Shown one piece after another: positions 1-8,562 of a DNA stretch of 64,000 nucleotides. The position numbers and the translations under genes were made by a program. Below the pieces are notes generated by a model, which saw only the letters and a program-made list of their open reading frames with translations, was not told the origin of the DNA and made no database searches. The first letter of the stretch is position 1. Each line of letters opens with the position of its first letter. This stretch comes from Ramlibacter tataouinensis (lineage in GTDB: Bacteria; Pseudomonadota; Gammaproteobacteria; Burkholderiales; Burkholderiaceae_C). The stretch is from NCBI RefSeq assembly GCF_001580455.1, contig NZ_CP010951.1, forward strand, positions 4,852,631-4,916,630. Reading direction: 5' to 3'.

Positions 1-135
1 CAGGCGGTGTCGGCACTGATGGGGTACACAGCCTTGCGCTACCTCGGCGAGGAGCACATCAAGGATTGCGTGCGTGTCGTGCGCGAAGCGGGTCTCGCGT
101 TACCCGCGCCGGCACGTTCCGGCAAGCCGGATTGA
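1..135 (+). CDS. C-terminal end of an unidentified protein (partial)
   Basis: The window opens inside a reading frame that runs in frame 1 to a TGA at 133-135, leaving the last 44 residues. The visible tail is a mixed helical stretch (ALRYLGEEH, VVREAGLAL) ending in a Pro/Ala/Lys-rich segment. I do not recognise the family from this much sequence. It reads toward the convergent end of the paa operon. Confidence 0.5.
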   Translation, partial: QAVSALMGYTALRYLGEEHIKDCVRVVREAGLALPAPARSGKPD

Positions 136-207
136 CCCGCATGACGAAAGGCACTTTTACCTTTGGCGTGCTGGAACGCGTCGAACGTCAACCTTAGACT
201 TCGCCCC

Positions 208-600
208 ATGCCTCTTCAGCTGACTATCCACCACGGGCTGCCTTACCTGCTCGTGGAAGTTTCCGGCACGGCGAGCCTGGCCGATCACCAAGGGGTGGTC
301 TCCCTGGCTGCCACCGTTTGCGCGGGCACGCGCTACCGCAGATGCCTGCTCGACCTGCGGAGCATGGAGACCTCGCTGGCCTTCACCGAGCACCTGCAGC
401 TGGGCACCTTCGTGGGCGAGAACGTGCGCAACCTGGAGAAAGTGGCCACCGTGGTGACGCCGGAGGTTCGCAGCGGCATCAGCGAGAAGGCCGCGCGGAA
501 AACCGGCGCACGCCTGCGCGCCTTCACCTGCATCGAGCAAGCGACGGCCTGGATCCACAGCAACGAGCTCAGCCGGCCTGCTGAGCTGTCGGACGCTTGA
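208..600 (+). CDS. STAS/SpoIIAA-like small cytoplasmic protein
   Basis: This 130-residue protein has the alternating strand/helix look of SpoIIAA-like or STAS proteins: an N-terminal strand pair (LTIHHGLPYLLVEVSG), a central core (CLLDLRSME) and a C-terminal helix with FTCIEQATAWIHS. Such domains usually mediate regulation or protein binding, with no enzymatic role. I chose the ATG at 208 because the 15 residues from the in-frame ATG at 163 do not look like part of the fold. The last 32 bp (569-600) overlap the 3' end of convergent paaZ, so the two genes share their tails. Function unknown. Confidence 0.6.
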   Translation: MPLQLTIHHGLPYLLVEVSGTASLADHQGVVSLAATVCAGTRYRRCLLDLRSMETSLAFTEHLQLGTFVGENVRNLEKVATVVTPEVRSGISEKAARKTGARLRAFTCIEQATAWIHSNELSRPAELSDA

Positions 601-2638
601 GCACCAGTGTCAGGATGTCGTAGCTGGCCACCATCTCGCCGTCCTGATTGGTCACCTGCACGTCCCACGCGACCACCCCCTGTGCGGGCTGGTCCTTCTT
701 CGCCGGACGGTCGATCTTGCGCTTGCAGGTCAGACGGGCCTGGATGGTGTCGCCGATGCCCACCGGCTTGACGAAACGCAGTGTGTCCAGGCCGTAGTTG
801 GCCAACACCGGTCCCTTGGCCGGCGAAACGAACAGCCCCGCCGCCGCCGACAGCACGAAATAACCGTGCGCGATGCGCTTGCCGAAGGGTGACTCCCTGG
901 CGGCGATCTCGTCGAAGTGCATGTAGAAGTAGTCGCCGGAGATGCCGCCGAAGGCCACGATGTCGGCGTCGGTCACGGTGCGGCGGTGCGTGAGCAGCGA
1001 ATCGCCGACCGACAGGTCGTCGAACCATTTGCGGAAGGGATGCAGGTCTGCCTCCTGCACGCGGGCGCCGCGCACGTACTCGCCGGTCACCGCCGTCAGC
1101 ATGGTGGGCGAGCCCTGCACCGCCGCGCGCTGCAGGTAGTGCTTGACGGCGCGCACGCCGCCCAGTTCCTCGCCGCCGCCGGCCCGGCCGGGGCCGCCGT
1201 GCTTGAGCAGGGGCAGCGGCGAGCCGTGCCCGGTGGATTCGCCGGCCGCTTCGCGGTCCAGGATGTGCACGCGGCCGTGCCAGGCCGCGATGGCGGGAAC
1301 GACCTTGGCCGCCACGCCCGGATCGCGCGTGACCAGCGTGCTCACCAGGCTGCCTTTGCCGCGCGCGGACAGCTCGATGGCCTGCTCGATGTCGTCGTAG
1401 GGCATCAGGGTGCTCACCGGGCCGAAGGCTTCCACGTCATGCACCGCCGAGTTGGCCGCGCCGTCGCGGCACAGCAGCAGCGTGGGCGCGAAGAAGGAAC
1501 CTTCGGCCGTGCCCTCGCCCATCGGCTTGAAGCCGCTCTTGTCGCCGAAGACGATCTCGTTGCCCGTGCACAGCAGCGCCACGCGCTCGGCCACGTCGGC
1601 CTGCTGCGCCTTGCTCGCCAGCGCGCCCATCTTGACGCCTTCCACCGAGGGGTCGCCCACGGCGATCTTGGCCAGGCGCGCGGCCAGGCGCTCGGCCACC
1701 GCGTCCAGGTGCTTGCGCGGCACGATGGCTCGGCGGATCGCGGTGCACTTCTGCCCGGCCTTCACCGACATCTCGCGCGCCACCTCCTTGACGAACAGGT
1801 CGAATTCCTCGTCGTCCGGCGTGACATCGGAAGCGAGGATGGCGCAGTTGAGCGAATCGGCCTCGGCATTGAAGGGCACGCTTCGCGCGATCAGGTTGGG
1901 GTTGGCGCGCAGGCGCGCCGCGGTGTCGGCCGACCCGGTGAAGGTCACCACGTCCTGGCCGTCCAGCCGGTCCAGCAGGTCGCCGGTGCTGCCGATCACC
2001 AGCTGCAGCGCGCCTTCGGGCAGCAGGCCCGATTCGTTCAACAGGCGCACCATCGCTTCGGTGAGGTAGCTGGTCGCCGTCGCCGGCTTCGCAATGCAGG
2101 GCATGCCAGCGAGGAAGGTCGGCGCGAATTTCTCCAGCAGGCCCCAGATCGGGAAGTTGAAGGCGTTGATGTGCACCGCCACGCCGCCGCGCGGCACCAG
2201 GATATGGGTGCCGGCGAAACTGCCCTTCTTGCCCAGCGGCACCGCCGGGCCCTCATGCACGATGTTGCCCGAGGGCAGCTCGCCTGCGCCGACGCCGGCA
2301 TAGGCGAACAGCGTGCCGGATCCACCCTCGATGTCGATCCAGCTGTCCGCGCGCGTCGCACCGGTGTGATGCGAGATCGCATACAGCTTTTCCTTGTGCT
2401 CGATCAGGTACGCAGCCATCGCCTTCAGGCGCGCCGCGCGCTGCTGGAAGTCCATGGCCAGCAGCGACTTGATGCCGGCGCGGCGCGCGAACGCCAGCGC
2501 CTCGGCGAAGTCGATCGAATCGGCATGCGCATGAAAGACGGTCTTGCCGTTGATCGCGCTCTTCAGGGCGCCGGCGGCCTGCTGGCCGATCCAGCGGCCG
2601 GCGATGAAGCTTTGCAGCGTGGGGGCGGATGTTTGCAT
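569..2638 (-). CDS. paaZ: Bifunctional oxepin-CoA hydrolase / semialdehyde dehydrogenase PaaZ
   Basis: PaaZ opens the oxepin-CoA ring and oxidises the resulting semialdehyde to 3-oxo-5,6-dehydrosuberyl-CoA in aerobic phenylacetate degradation. The 689-residue length matches the family (E. coli 681). Residues 1 to about 520 are an aldehyde dehydrogenase domain with the general-base Glu259 (FNAEADSLN) and the catalytic Cys298 (GQKCTA). Residues from about 545 to 680 are a MaoC-type hydratase domain (FGGISGDYFYMHFDE, then GKRIAHGYF). It is the last gene of the minus-strand aromatic cluster, 41 bp after paaF. Both active sites appear intact. Confidence 0.95.
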   Translation of the reverse strand: MQTSAPTLQSFIAGRWIGQQAAGALKSAINGKTVFHAHADSIDFAEALAFARRAGIKSLLAMDFQQRAARLKAMAAYLIEHKEKLYAISHHTGATRADSWIDIEGGSGTLFAYAGVGAGELPSGNIVHEGPAVPLGKKGSFAGTHILVPRGGVAVHINAFNFPIWGLLEKFAPTFLAGMPCIAKPATATSYLTEAMVRLLNESGLLPEGALQLVIGSTGDLLDRLDGQDVVTFTGSADTAARLRANPNLIARSVPFNAEADSLNCAILASDVTPDDEEFDLFVKEVAREMSVKAGQKCTAIRRAIVPRKHLDAVAERLAARLAKIAVGDPSVEGVKMGALASKAQQADVAERVALLCTGNEIVFGDKSGFKPMGEGTAEGSFFAPTLLLCRDGAANSAVHDVEAFGPVSTLMPYDDIEQAIELSARGKGSLVSTLVTRDPGVAAKVVPAIAAWHGRVHILDREAAGESTGHGSPLPLLKHGGPGRAGGGEELGGVRAVKHYLQRAAVQGSPTMLTAVTGEYVRGARVQEADLHPFRKWFDDLSVGDSLLTHRRTVTDADIVAFGGISGDYFYMHFDEIAARESPFGKRIAHGYFVLSAAAGLFVSPAKGPVLANYGLDTLRFVKPVGIGDTIQARLTCKRKIDRPAKKDQPAQGVVAWDVQVTNQDGEMVASYDILTLVLKRPTAQQAG

Positions 2639-2679
2639 GACGGATCTCTTTCGATGTCAAGAATGGGTGGGCGGCGCCT

Positions 2680-3477
2680 TCAGCGGCCCTCGTAGTTCGG
2701 CCGGCGCTTTTCCAGGAACGCCGCGATGCCTTCGTTGCGGTCCTGGCTGGCGGCCAGCAGCACGAAGGCCTTGCGCTCGGCCTCCAGCGCCGGCGTGAGC
2801 GCGGATTCGTAGGACAGGAGCAAGGCCTCCTTGGCGGCGCGCAGCGCCAGCGGGGCCTTGCCGGCGATCAGCCGGGCCAGCGCCAGCGTGCGCGGCACGA
2901 CCTGCTCATCGGGCACGACCTCCGACACCAGCCCGCATTGCAGGGCGCAGGCGGCGTCGATGGGTTCGCCGGACAGCACCATCTGCATGGCGCGCGACTT
3001 GCCCACCACGCGCACCAGCCGCTGGGTGCCACCCGCGCCGGGAATGATGCCGAGGTTGATTTCCGGCTGGCCGAACTGTGCGCCCTCGCCGGCGATCACG
3101 ATGTCGGCCTGCATGGCCAGCTCGCAGCCGGCGCCCAGCGCGTAGCCGCTGACGGCCGCCAGCAGCGGCTTGGGGAAGGCCGCGATGCGCTTCCAGTAGC
3201 GCGGCCGTCCATCGGCCAGCAGCTCGATCGGGCCGAGCGCGCCCATCTCCTTGAGGTCGGCGCCGGCGGCGAAGAATTTCTCGCTGCCGGTGATGACCAC
3301 GGCGCCCAGGTGCGCGTCGGCGGCCACGATGTCCAGCACATCCACGATCTCGGCAAGCGTGGCGGTGCGCAGCGCATTGCGCACCGCGGGGCGATGCAGC
3401 TCGACCAGCACCACGCCGCCCGGCTGCAGCGAGACCGCGATGTCTTCGTAGGGGTTCACGACCAGGTTCGTTGCCAT
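2680..3477 (-). CDS. paaF: Enoyl-CoA hydratase, PaaF-type (2,3-dehydroadipyl-CoA hydratase)
   Basis: A crotonase-fold hydratase of 265 residues. It carries the oxyanion-hole motif AAGADLKEMG, the second glycine motif GYALGAGCELAM, and the acidic active-site region FGQPEINLGIIPGAGGTQRL, with both catalytic Glu positions present. Within the phenylacetate pathway it would hydrate 2,3-dehydroadipyl-CoA. The chosen ATG (MATNLVVNPYED) lies 16 bp after the livF-fusion stop; an in-frame start 51 bp upstream would overlap that gene and adds a poor-quality leader. Assignment as PaaF rather than a generic crotonase rests on the neighbours. Confidence 0.85.
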   Translation of the reverse strand: MATNLVVNPYEDIAVSLQPGGVVLVELHRPAVRNALRTATLAEIVDVLDIVAADAHLGAVVITGSEKFFAAGADLKEMGALGPIELLADGRPRYWKRIAAFPKPLLAAVSGYALGAGCELAMQADIVIAGEGAQFGQPEINLGIIPGAGGTQRLVRVVGKSRAMQMVLSGEPIDAACALQCGLVSEVVPDEQVVPRTLALARLIAGKAPLALRAAKEALLLSYESALTPALEAERKAFVLLAASQDRNEGIAAFLEKRRPNYEGR

Positions 3478-3493
3478 GTGATTTGCCCTGTGA

Positions 3494-4846
3494 TCACATG
3501 CCCAGGTAGGCGGCCTTGACCTGCTCATTGTTCAGCAGCTGCGCCCCGGGCCCGCTCAGGATGGTGTGGCCGGTCTCGATGACGTAGCCGATGTCCGCGA
3601 TCGACAGCGCCGCCTGTGCATTCTGCTCGACCAGGAAGATGGTGATGCCCTCGGCCTTGAGGCGCCTGACCACGCGGAAGATCTCCTCCACCAGCAGCGG
3701 CGCCAGGCCCATGGAGGGCTCGTCCAGCAGCAGCAGCTTGGGGCGGCCCATCAGCGCGCGCGCCATCGCCAGCATCTGCTGCTGCCCGCCCGAAAGCGTG
3801 CCCGCGGGCAGCATGCGCTTTTCCTTGAGGATCGGGAACAGGCCGTACATGCGCTCCAGGTCCTGGGCGATCTCGGCATCGCGCCGCGTGTAGGCGCCCA
3901 GCCGCAGGTTGTCCTCGATGCTCATGGGCCCGAAAACCTGGCGCCCTTCGGGCACCTGGCACACGCCCAGGCGCACGCGCCGGTCGGGCGCCACGCGCGT
4001 GATGTCTTCGCCGAACAGCTCGATGGTGCCACCCGAGGCCGGCTGCACGCCGGAGATGGTGCGCAGCAGCGTGGTCTTGCCGGCACCGTTGGCGCCGACC
4101 AGCGCCACCAGCTGGCCCTGGCGCACCTCCAGGTCGATGCCGTGCAGCGCCTGGATGCGGCCATAGTGGCTGGTGATGCCGCGCAGCTTCAGCACCGTCT
4201 CGCGCTGCGCTTCGGGCGCAGCCGGCACCACCGGCTCGGCCGGGGCGGCGCCGCCCAGGCCCACCGGGGCCGGCGTGAGCGCGATGATGCGGGCCTTGAT
4301 CTCCTCGAACTCGGCGCGCACGCGCTCGCCGAACAGCGGATCGTCGTTGTCCAGGAAGGCTGCGTCGATCGCCTGCCAGTCGGCGGGGGTCAGCACCTTG
4401 CGCGCCTCGGGCATCACGTGGACCTCTTCCTGCCGGATGTGCGCACGCAGCTGCTCGGTGAAGGCCGCCACGCGCTGCACCAACGGCTGCGCGTCGGCGG
4501 CGCGGTCGGCCGCCACCGCCTGCACCGCCTGGCGCAGCTCGTCCCGGTAGCGCGGCCCATCGCGATGCTCCTGCTGGAGCCGCTCGATCATCGGTCCGAC
4601 GCCGTTGGCACGCCGCCCCAGGGCGCTGAAGAGGTACTGGTCTTCCTTCGGGTGGTGCACGCGGTCGACGTAGCTGTCGATGTAATCGAGCATGGCCGCG
4701 ATCGCCCGGATCGCGCCCGCCCGTTCGGCGGGCTGCGCCAGGGTCTGCGCCAGCGCATCCATCGCGGTGGCGAGGCGCCACATGCCGCGGTGTTCGGCCT
4801 GGATGATGTCCAGCGCCCTCATCGTCGTGACGGTCGTGCTACTCAT
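3494..4846 (-). CDS. livF: Hemerythrin-like domain fused to LivF-type ABC ATPase
   Basis: The 450-residue protein is almost twice the usual LivF length. Residues 1-190 form a hemerythrin-like four-helix domain with His/Glu ligands in the right order (His19, His64/65, Glu68, His94, His136, Glu140/141, His143). After an Ala/Pro linker (about 191-215) comes a complete LivF ATPase: Walker A GANGAGKTT at 251-259, signature LSGGQQQ at 351-357, Walker B LLLLDEP at 371-377. It would energise the LivHM permease encoded just upstream. Hemerythrin domains bind O2 or act as iron sensors, so coupling uptake to oxygen or iron is an inference. No internal stop or alternative start suggests two separate proteins. 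Confidence 0.88.
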   Translation of the reverse strand: MSSTTVTTMRALDIIQAEHRGMWRLATAMDALAQTLAQPAERAGAIRAIAAMLDYIDSYVDRVHHPKEDQYLFSALGRRANGVGPMIERLQQEHRDGPRYRDELRQAVQAVAADRAADAQPLVQRVAAFTEQLRAHIRQEEVHVMPEARKVLTPADWQAIDAAFLDNDDPLFGERVRAEFEEIKARIIALTPAPVGLGGAAPAEPVVPAAPEAQRETVLKLRGITSHYGRIQALHGIDLEVRQGQLVALVGANGAGKTTLLRTISGVQPASGGTIELFGEDITRVAPDRRVRLGVCQVPEGRQVFGPMSIEDNLRLGAYTRRDAEIAQDLERMYGLFPILKEKRMLPAGTLSGGQQQMLAMARALMGRPKLLLLDEPSMGLAPLLVEEIFRVVRRLKAEGITIFLVEQNAQAALSIADIGYVIETGHTILSGPGAQLLNNEQVKAAYLGM

Positions 4847-4907
4847 TGGATAACCTTCGCCCTGCGGGCTGCGGTGCCATGAGCCTTCGGAGCGGCCGTG
4901 CGGCTCA

Positions 4908-5663
4908 TCATGCCGAAGCGCCCAGGTAAGCCGCGATCACGTCCGGGTTGGCGCGCACCTGCGCCGCCGTGCCCTCGGCCAGCTTCTTGCCGTAGTCCAG
5001 CACCAGGATGTGGTGCGAGAGGTTCATCACCATTTTCATGTCGTGTTCGACCAGCACCACCGTGACGCCAGAATCGGCCACCTTTCGAACCAGGACTTCG
5101 ATCTCCGCTTTCTCGGTGGTGTTCAGGCCCGCCGCCGGTTCATCGAGCAGCAGCAGCTGCGGCTTGGCCGCGAGCGCGCGGGCGATCTCCAGGCGCTTGA
5201 GCGCGCCATAGGGCATTTGGCTGGCGTGGGTACGGATGTACTTACCGACCCCGACGAATTCCATCAGCTGCGCCGCCTCTTCGCGGCAGTCGCGGTCGGC
5301 CCGCCGCAGCGATGGCCAGCGCACCATGGCCGTGAACACCGAGGGGTCCAGCCGCAGGTGCGCGCCGACCATCACGTTGTCGATCGCGCTCATGTTCATG
5401 CACACCTGCAGGTTTTGGAAGGTGCGGCTCATGCGCCGGCGCGCCAGTTGCTCGGGCGCCATGCCGGCGACGTTTTCGTTGCGCAGCAGGATCTCGCCGC
5501 CGGTGGGCGTGTAGACCCCGGTGATCAGGTTGAACAGCGTGGTCTTGCCCGCGCCGTTGGGGCCGATCACCGAATGGATGGTGCCTTCGGAAATGCGGAA
5601 GGACACGTCCTGCACCGCAGCGACGCCACCGAAGGACTTGGTCAGGTTCTTGACCTCGAGCAT
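4908..5663 (-). CDS. livG: Branched-chain amino acid-type ABC transporter ATPase LivG
   Basis: A 251-residue ATPase of the HAAT (LivG) family, which pairs with LivF on the LivHM permease. Walker A (GPNGAGKTT) sits at residues 34-42, followed by the family insert around FQNLQVCMNMS, a divergent signature (MPYGALKRLEIARAL) and Walker B (LLLLDEPAAG), then the H-loop VEHDM. Its ATG overlaps the livM stop codon by one base (TGATG), which indicates translational coupling. Given the neighbours, the cargo is more likely an aromatic acid than leucine; that is inference. Confidence 0.93.
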   Translation of the reverse strand: MLEVKNLTKSFGGVAAVQDVSFRISEGTIHSVIGPNGAGKTTLFNLITGVYTPTGGEILLRNENVAGMAPEQLARRRMSRTFQNLQVCMNMSAIDNVMVGAHLRLDPSVFTAMVRWPSLRRADRDCREEAAQLMEFVGVGKYIRTHASQMPYGALKRLEIARALAAKPQLLLLDEPAAGLNTTEKAEIEVLVRKVADSGVTVVLVEHDMKMVMNLSHHILVLDYGKKLAEGTAAQVRANPDVIAAYLGASA

Positions 5664-6601
5664 CAGGAGGTCCCCCGGCCGAAGCGGTTCTTCAGCGTCG
5701 GCACCAGGCCGCGCGGCAGAAAGATCATGGTCAGCATCAGGATCACGCCGAAGGCCACCGTCTCCCAGCCTTCCAGCGTCGACAGCAGCTGCGGCAACAT
5801 GGTCAGGATCAGCGCGCCGAAGATGCAGCCGTACACCGAGGCCATGCCGCCCACCACCACCATGGTCACCAGTTCGATGGAGTGGAAGAAGCCCGCGAGG
5901 CCCGGCGTCAGGAAGCCCACGTAGTGCGCATAGAGGCTGCCCATCACGCTGGCCAGCGCCGCCGACAGCACGAAGATGCGGGCCTTGAAGGCGCTGGTGT
6001 CCACGCCGACGACGCGCGAGGCGACCTCCGAGCCGTGGATGGCCTGCAGCGCCCGCCCGGCGGGCGAGTCGATCAGGTTAAGCGCGAGCCAGGTCACCAC
6101 CAGCAGCACCCCGGCGCTCAACCAGTACCACGGGCGCTCGCCCGAAAGTTCCTTGCCGAACGCAGACAAGGCGCTCACCGGCATGCCGTCCGGGCCGCCG
6201 GTCCAGGCGGTCTCGTTGACAATGACGATGGAGATGATGATGCCGAGGCCCAGCGTCGCCATGGCCAGGTAGTGGCCCTTGAGTTTCAGGATCGGCCGTG
6301 CCACCACCCAGGCCAGCAGCGCGGTGCCGGCCGCGGCAGCGACGAGCGCCGCCAGCGGCGGCCAGCCCCAGCGCGAAGTGAGGATGGCGGAGGCATAGGC
6401 GCCGATGCCGAAGAAGCCGGCGTGGCCCAGGCTGATCTGACCGGTGTAGCCGATCAGCAGGTTCAGTCCGATCACCACGCTGGCGTTGATCGCCACGCGG
6501 ATGGCGACGTCGAAAGCGTAGGCGTTGGGCAGCGCGAACGGCAGCACCAGCAGCACGGCGGCCAGGATCACCAGCCCGGGGTGCGATTTCAGATAGTTCA
6601 T
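5663..6601 (-). CDS. livM: ABC transporter permease LivM
   Basis: A 312-residue inner-membrane permease of the LivM type. It starts MNYLKSHPGL, followed by a strongly hydrophobic segment, and contains the family motif NLLIGYTGQISLGHAGFFGIGA, then further transmembrane segments and a C-terminal region (FLPRGLVPTL) typical of LivM. The ATG at 6599-6601 overlaps the livH stop by four bases (ATGA); much longer upstream extension in the same frame would overlap livH and is not coding. Substrate is not readable from the sequence. Confidence 0.93.
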   Translation of the reverse strand: MNYLKSHPGLVILAAVLLVLPFALPNAYAFDVAIRVAINASVVIGLNLLIGYTGQISLGHAGFFGIGAYASAILTSRWGWPPLAALVAAAAGTALLAWVVARPILKLKGHYLAMATLGLGIIISIVIVNETAWTGGPDGMPVSALSAFGKELSGERPWYWLSAGVLLVVTWLALNLIDSPAGRALQAIHGSEVASRVVGVDTSAFKARIFVLSAALASVMGSLYAHYVGFLTPGLAGFFHSIELVTMVVVGGMASVYGCIFGALILTMLPQLLSTLEGWETVAFGVILMLTMIFLPRGLVPTLKNRFGRGTS

Positions 6602-7470
6602 ACGCGGTCCGTGCCCTTCTTGCCGAACAGGCCCTGGGGCCGGAAGAACAGGATCAGCAGGATCAGCACGAAGGGCGTGGCGTCCTTGTAGGCCGAGGAG
6701 ACGTAGCCCGCCGTCATCGATTCCACCACGCCGAGCAGCAGGCCGCCGACCACGGCGCCCAGGCCGCTGCCCAGGCCGCCGAGGGTGGCGGCGACGAAGC
6801 CCTTGAGGCCCAGCATGATGCCCACGTCGTAGCTGGTGTAGTTGATCGGCGCGACCAGGATGCCGCCCACCGCGCCCAGCGTGGCCGACAGCACGAAGGA
6901 CAGCAGCAGGATGAACCGCGTGTTCACCCCCACCAGCTGCGCCGCCAGCTTGTTGTAGGCGGTGGCCAGCATGGCCTTGCCCACCACCGTGCGGCCGAAG
7001 AACCAGGCCAGCACCGCGACCACCACGGCCGTGACGCCGATCGCCCACAGGCTTTGCGGCAGCAGCGTGGCTCCGAGCACCGCCAGCGGCGTGTCGCCCG
7101 AGAAAGCCGGCAGGGAGCGCGTGCCCTTGCCCATGAAGACCTGCACCAGCCCGCGGATGGTGAGCGAGGCGCCGATGGTGATGATGATCAGCGAGACGAC
7201 TTCGGCATTGCCCGCCGGCTCGATCGCCAGCTTCTCCACCAGCACGCCCGCCAGCGCCGCCAGCAGCACCGCCAGCACGATCGCCAGCGGCAGCGGCACC
7301 CCGAACTGATAGAACAGCGCCGCGAACATGCCACCCAGCATGATGAACTCGCCCTGGGCGAAGTTGATCACGCCGGAGGCGTTGTAGATCAGCGCGAAGC
7401 CGAGCGCCGCCAGCGCGTAGGTGGCGCCGACGGTGACACCGGAAAACAGGAATTGCAGGAATTGGGACAC
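6598..7470 (-). CDS. livH: ABC transporter permease LivH
   Basis: A 290-residue hydrophobic permease of the LivH type, partner of LivM. Characteristic stretches are ALGFALIYNASGVINFAQGEFIMLGG near the N-terminus and GLKGFVAATLGGLGS toward the C-terminus. It uses a GTG start (7468-7470), 15 bp after the reductase gene stop, so transporter and redox genes are in one transcription unit. The C-terminus FFRPQGLFGKKG is standard for the family. Confidence 0.93.
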   Translation of the reverse strand: MSQFLQFLFSGVTVGATYALAALGFALIYNASGVINFAQGEFIMLGGMFAALFYQFGVPLPLAIVLAVLLAALAGVLVEKLAIEPAGNAEVVSLIIITIGASLTIRGLVQVFMGKGTRSLPAFSGDTPLAVLGATLLPQSLWAIGVTAVVVAVLAWFFGRTVVGKAMLATAYNKLAAQLVGVNTRFILLLSFVLSATLGAVGGILVAPINYTSYDVGIMLGLKGFVAATLGGLGSGLGAVVGGLLLGVVESMTAGYVSSAYKDATPFVLILLILFFRPQGLFGKKGTDRV

Positions 7471-7485
7471 GTTCTCCTCGCAGTC

Positions 7486-8544
7486 CTAACGCACGTCGAG
7501 CAGCTGCCCGGCAGGCGGCGTCTGCGGAGGATTCTGCGGGAAGTAGCCCTCGGTGTGGATCAGGTCCTGCCTGGCCCCCAGGGCCTTGGCGGCGGCCACG
7601 CAGTCATCCACGAAAGCCGGCGAGCCGGCCACGAAGATGCTGTGGCGCGACAGGTCCTTGAAGAGTGTGGGCAGCACGGCCGGAATGCGCCCGTGCAGCC
7701 CCTTGGCATCGGCCGGCTGCTCACGGGTGAGCGTCGGGCGGTAGCGGAAGTTGCGGTGCCGCGCCTCCCACCAGGACATCATGCCGGCGTCGTAGAGGTC
7801 GGCCTGGGTGCTGGCGGAGAACAGCAGGGTCACCGGATCGGAATAGCTGCGGCGCAGGGCCGCTTCGGTCAGCGCGAGGATGGGTGCCAGCCCCGAGCCC
7901 GCGGCCATGCACAGCACCGGCGTTTCCACGGATGGGTCGCCGATGAAGGTGCCGTAGGGCCCGCTGACCTCGATGCGCGCGCCCGGCACCAGCTTCTCGT
8001 GGACCCAGGCGCTGGTGCGCCCGTCGTCCTGGCGCGTGATCTGCAGCACCAGTTCGCCGTCGTTGCGCGGTGCGTTGGCCACCGAGTAGCTGCGCAGCGG
8101 CACGCCGGCTTCGGCATCGCCCAGCATCACGTACTGGCCCGGCCAGTAGCGCATGGCCTCGCGCGTCGGGCGCAACCGCAGCTCGATGATCCGCGGCGTA
8201 CGCGCGATGCGGTCGGTCACCACATAGGGCTGCTTCTCGCGCGGGGGAAACAGCTTGGGCTTCGCATCCGCTGTGCCCCACTCGATCACGAGCTCGCTGG
8301 ACACGGGCTTGGCCATGCACATCAGGCCAAAGCCCTTCATGCGCTCTTCCGGCGCCAGGGCCATGTCCAGGACGAAGCCCTGGTCGTACTGGCCTTCGAG
8401 CACCTTGACCTTGCACTCCCCGCAAGCGCCGGCACGGCAGTTGTTGGGCAGCGCGTAGCCGGCTTTCTCGAGCGCCTCGAGGACGGTGGCGCCTTGCGGC
8501 GCCTCCACCACATGGCCCGAGGGATGCAGGCGGATACAGCTCAT
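7486..8544 (-). CDS. NAD(P)H:ferredoxin-type reductase, 2Fe-2S / FAD / NAD domains
   Basis: An electron-transfer protein of 352 residues. The N-terminal domain is a plant-type [2Fe-2S] ferredoxin with Cys36, Cys41, Cys44 and Cys76. It is followed by an FAD-binding domain (RSYS at 151-154) and an NAD-binding domain (GSGLAP near 216-221). The order ferredoxin-FAD-NAD is that of MmoC, phenol hydroxylase P5 and BenC; true PaaE proteins carry the ferredoxin at the C-terminus. It lies 18 bp downstream of the diiron protein gene and most likely feeds it electrons. The native partner is inferred only from adjacency. Confidence 0.85.
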   Translation of the reverse strand: MSCIRLHPSGHVVEAPQGATVLEALEKAGYALPNNCRAGACGECKVKVLEGQYDQGFVLDMALAPEERMKGFGLMCMAKPVSSELVIEWGTADAKPKLFPPREKQPYVVTDRIARTPRIIELRLRPTREAMRYWPGQYVMLGDAEAGVPLRSYSVANAPRNDGELVLQITRQDDGRTSAWVHEKLVPGARIEVSGPYGTFIGDPSVETPVLCMAAGSGLAPILALTEAALRRSYSDPVTLLFSASTQADLYDAGMMSWWEARHRNFRYRPTLTREQPADAKGLHGRIPAVLPTLFKDLSRHSIFVAGSPAFVDDCVAAAKALGARQDLIHTEGYFPQNPPQTPPAGQLLDVR

Positions 8545-8562
8545 GGTGACCTCTTGGACCTC

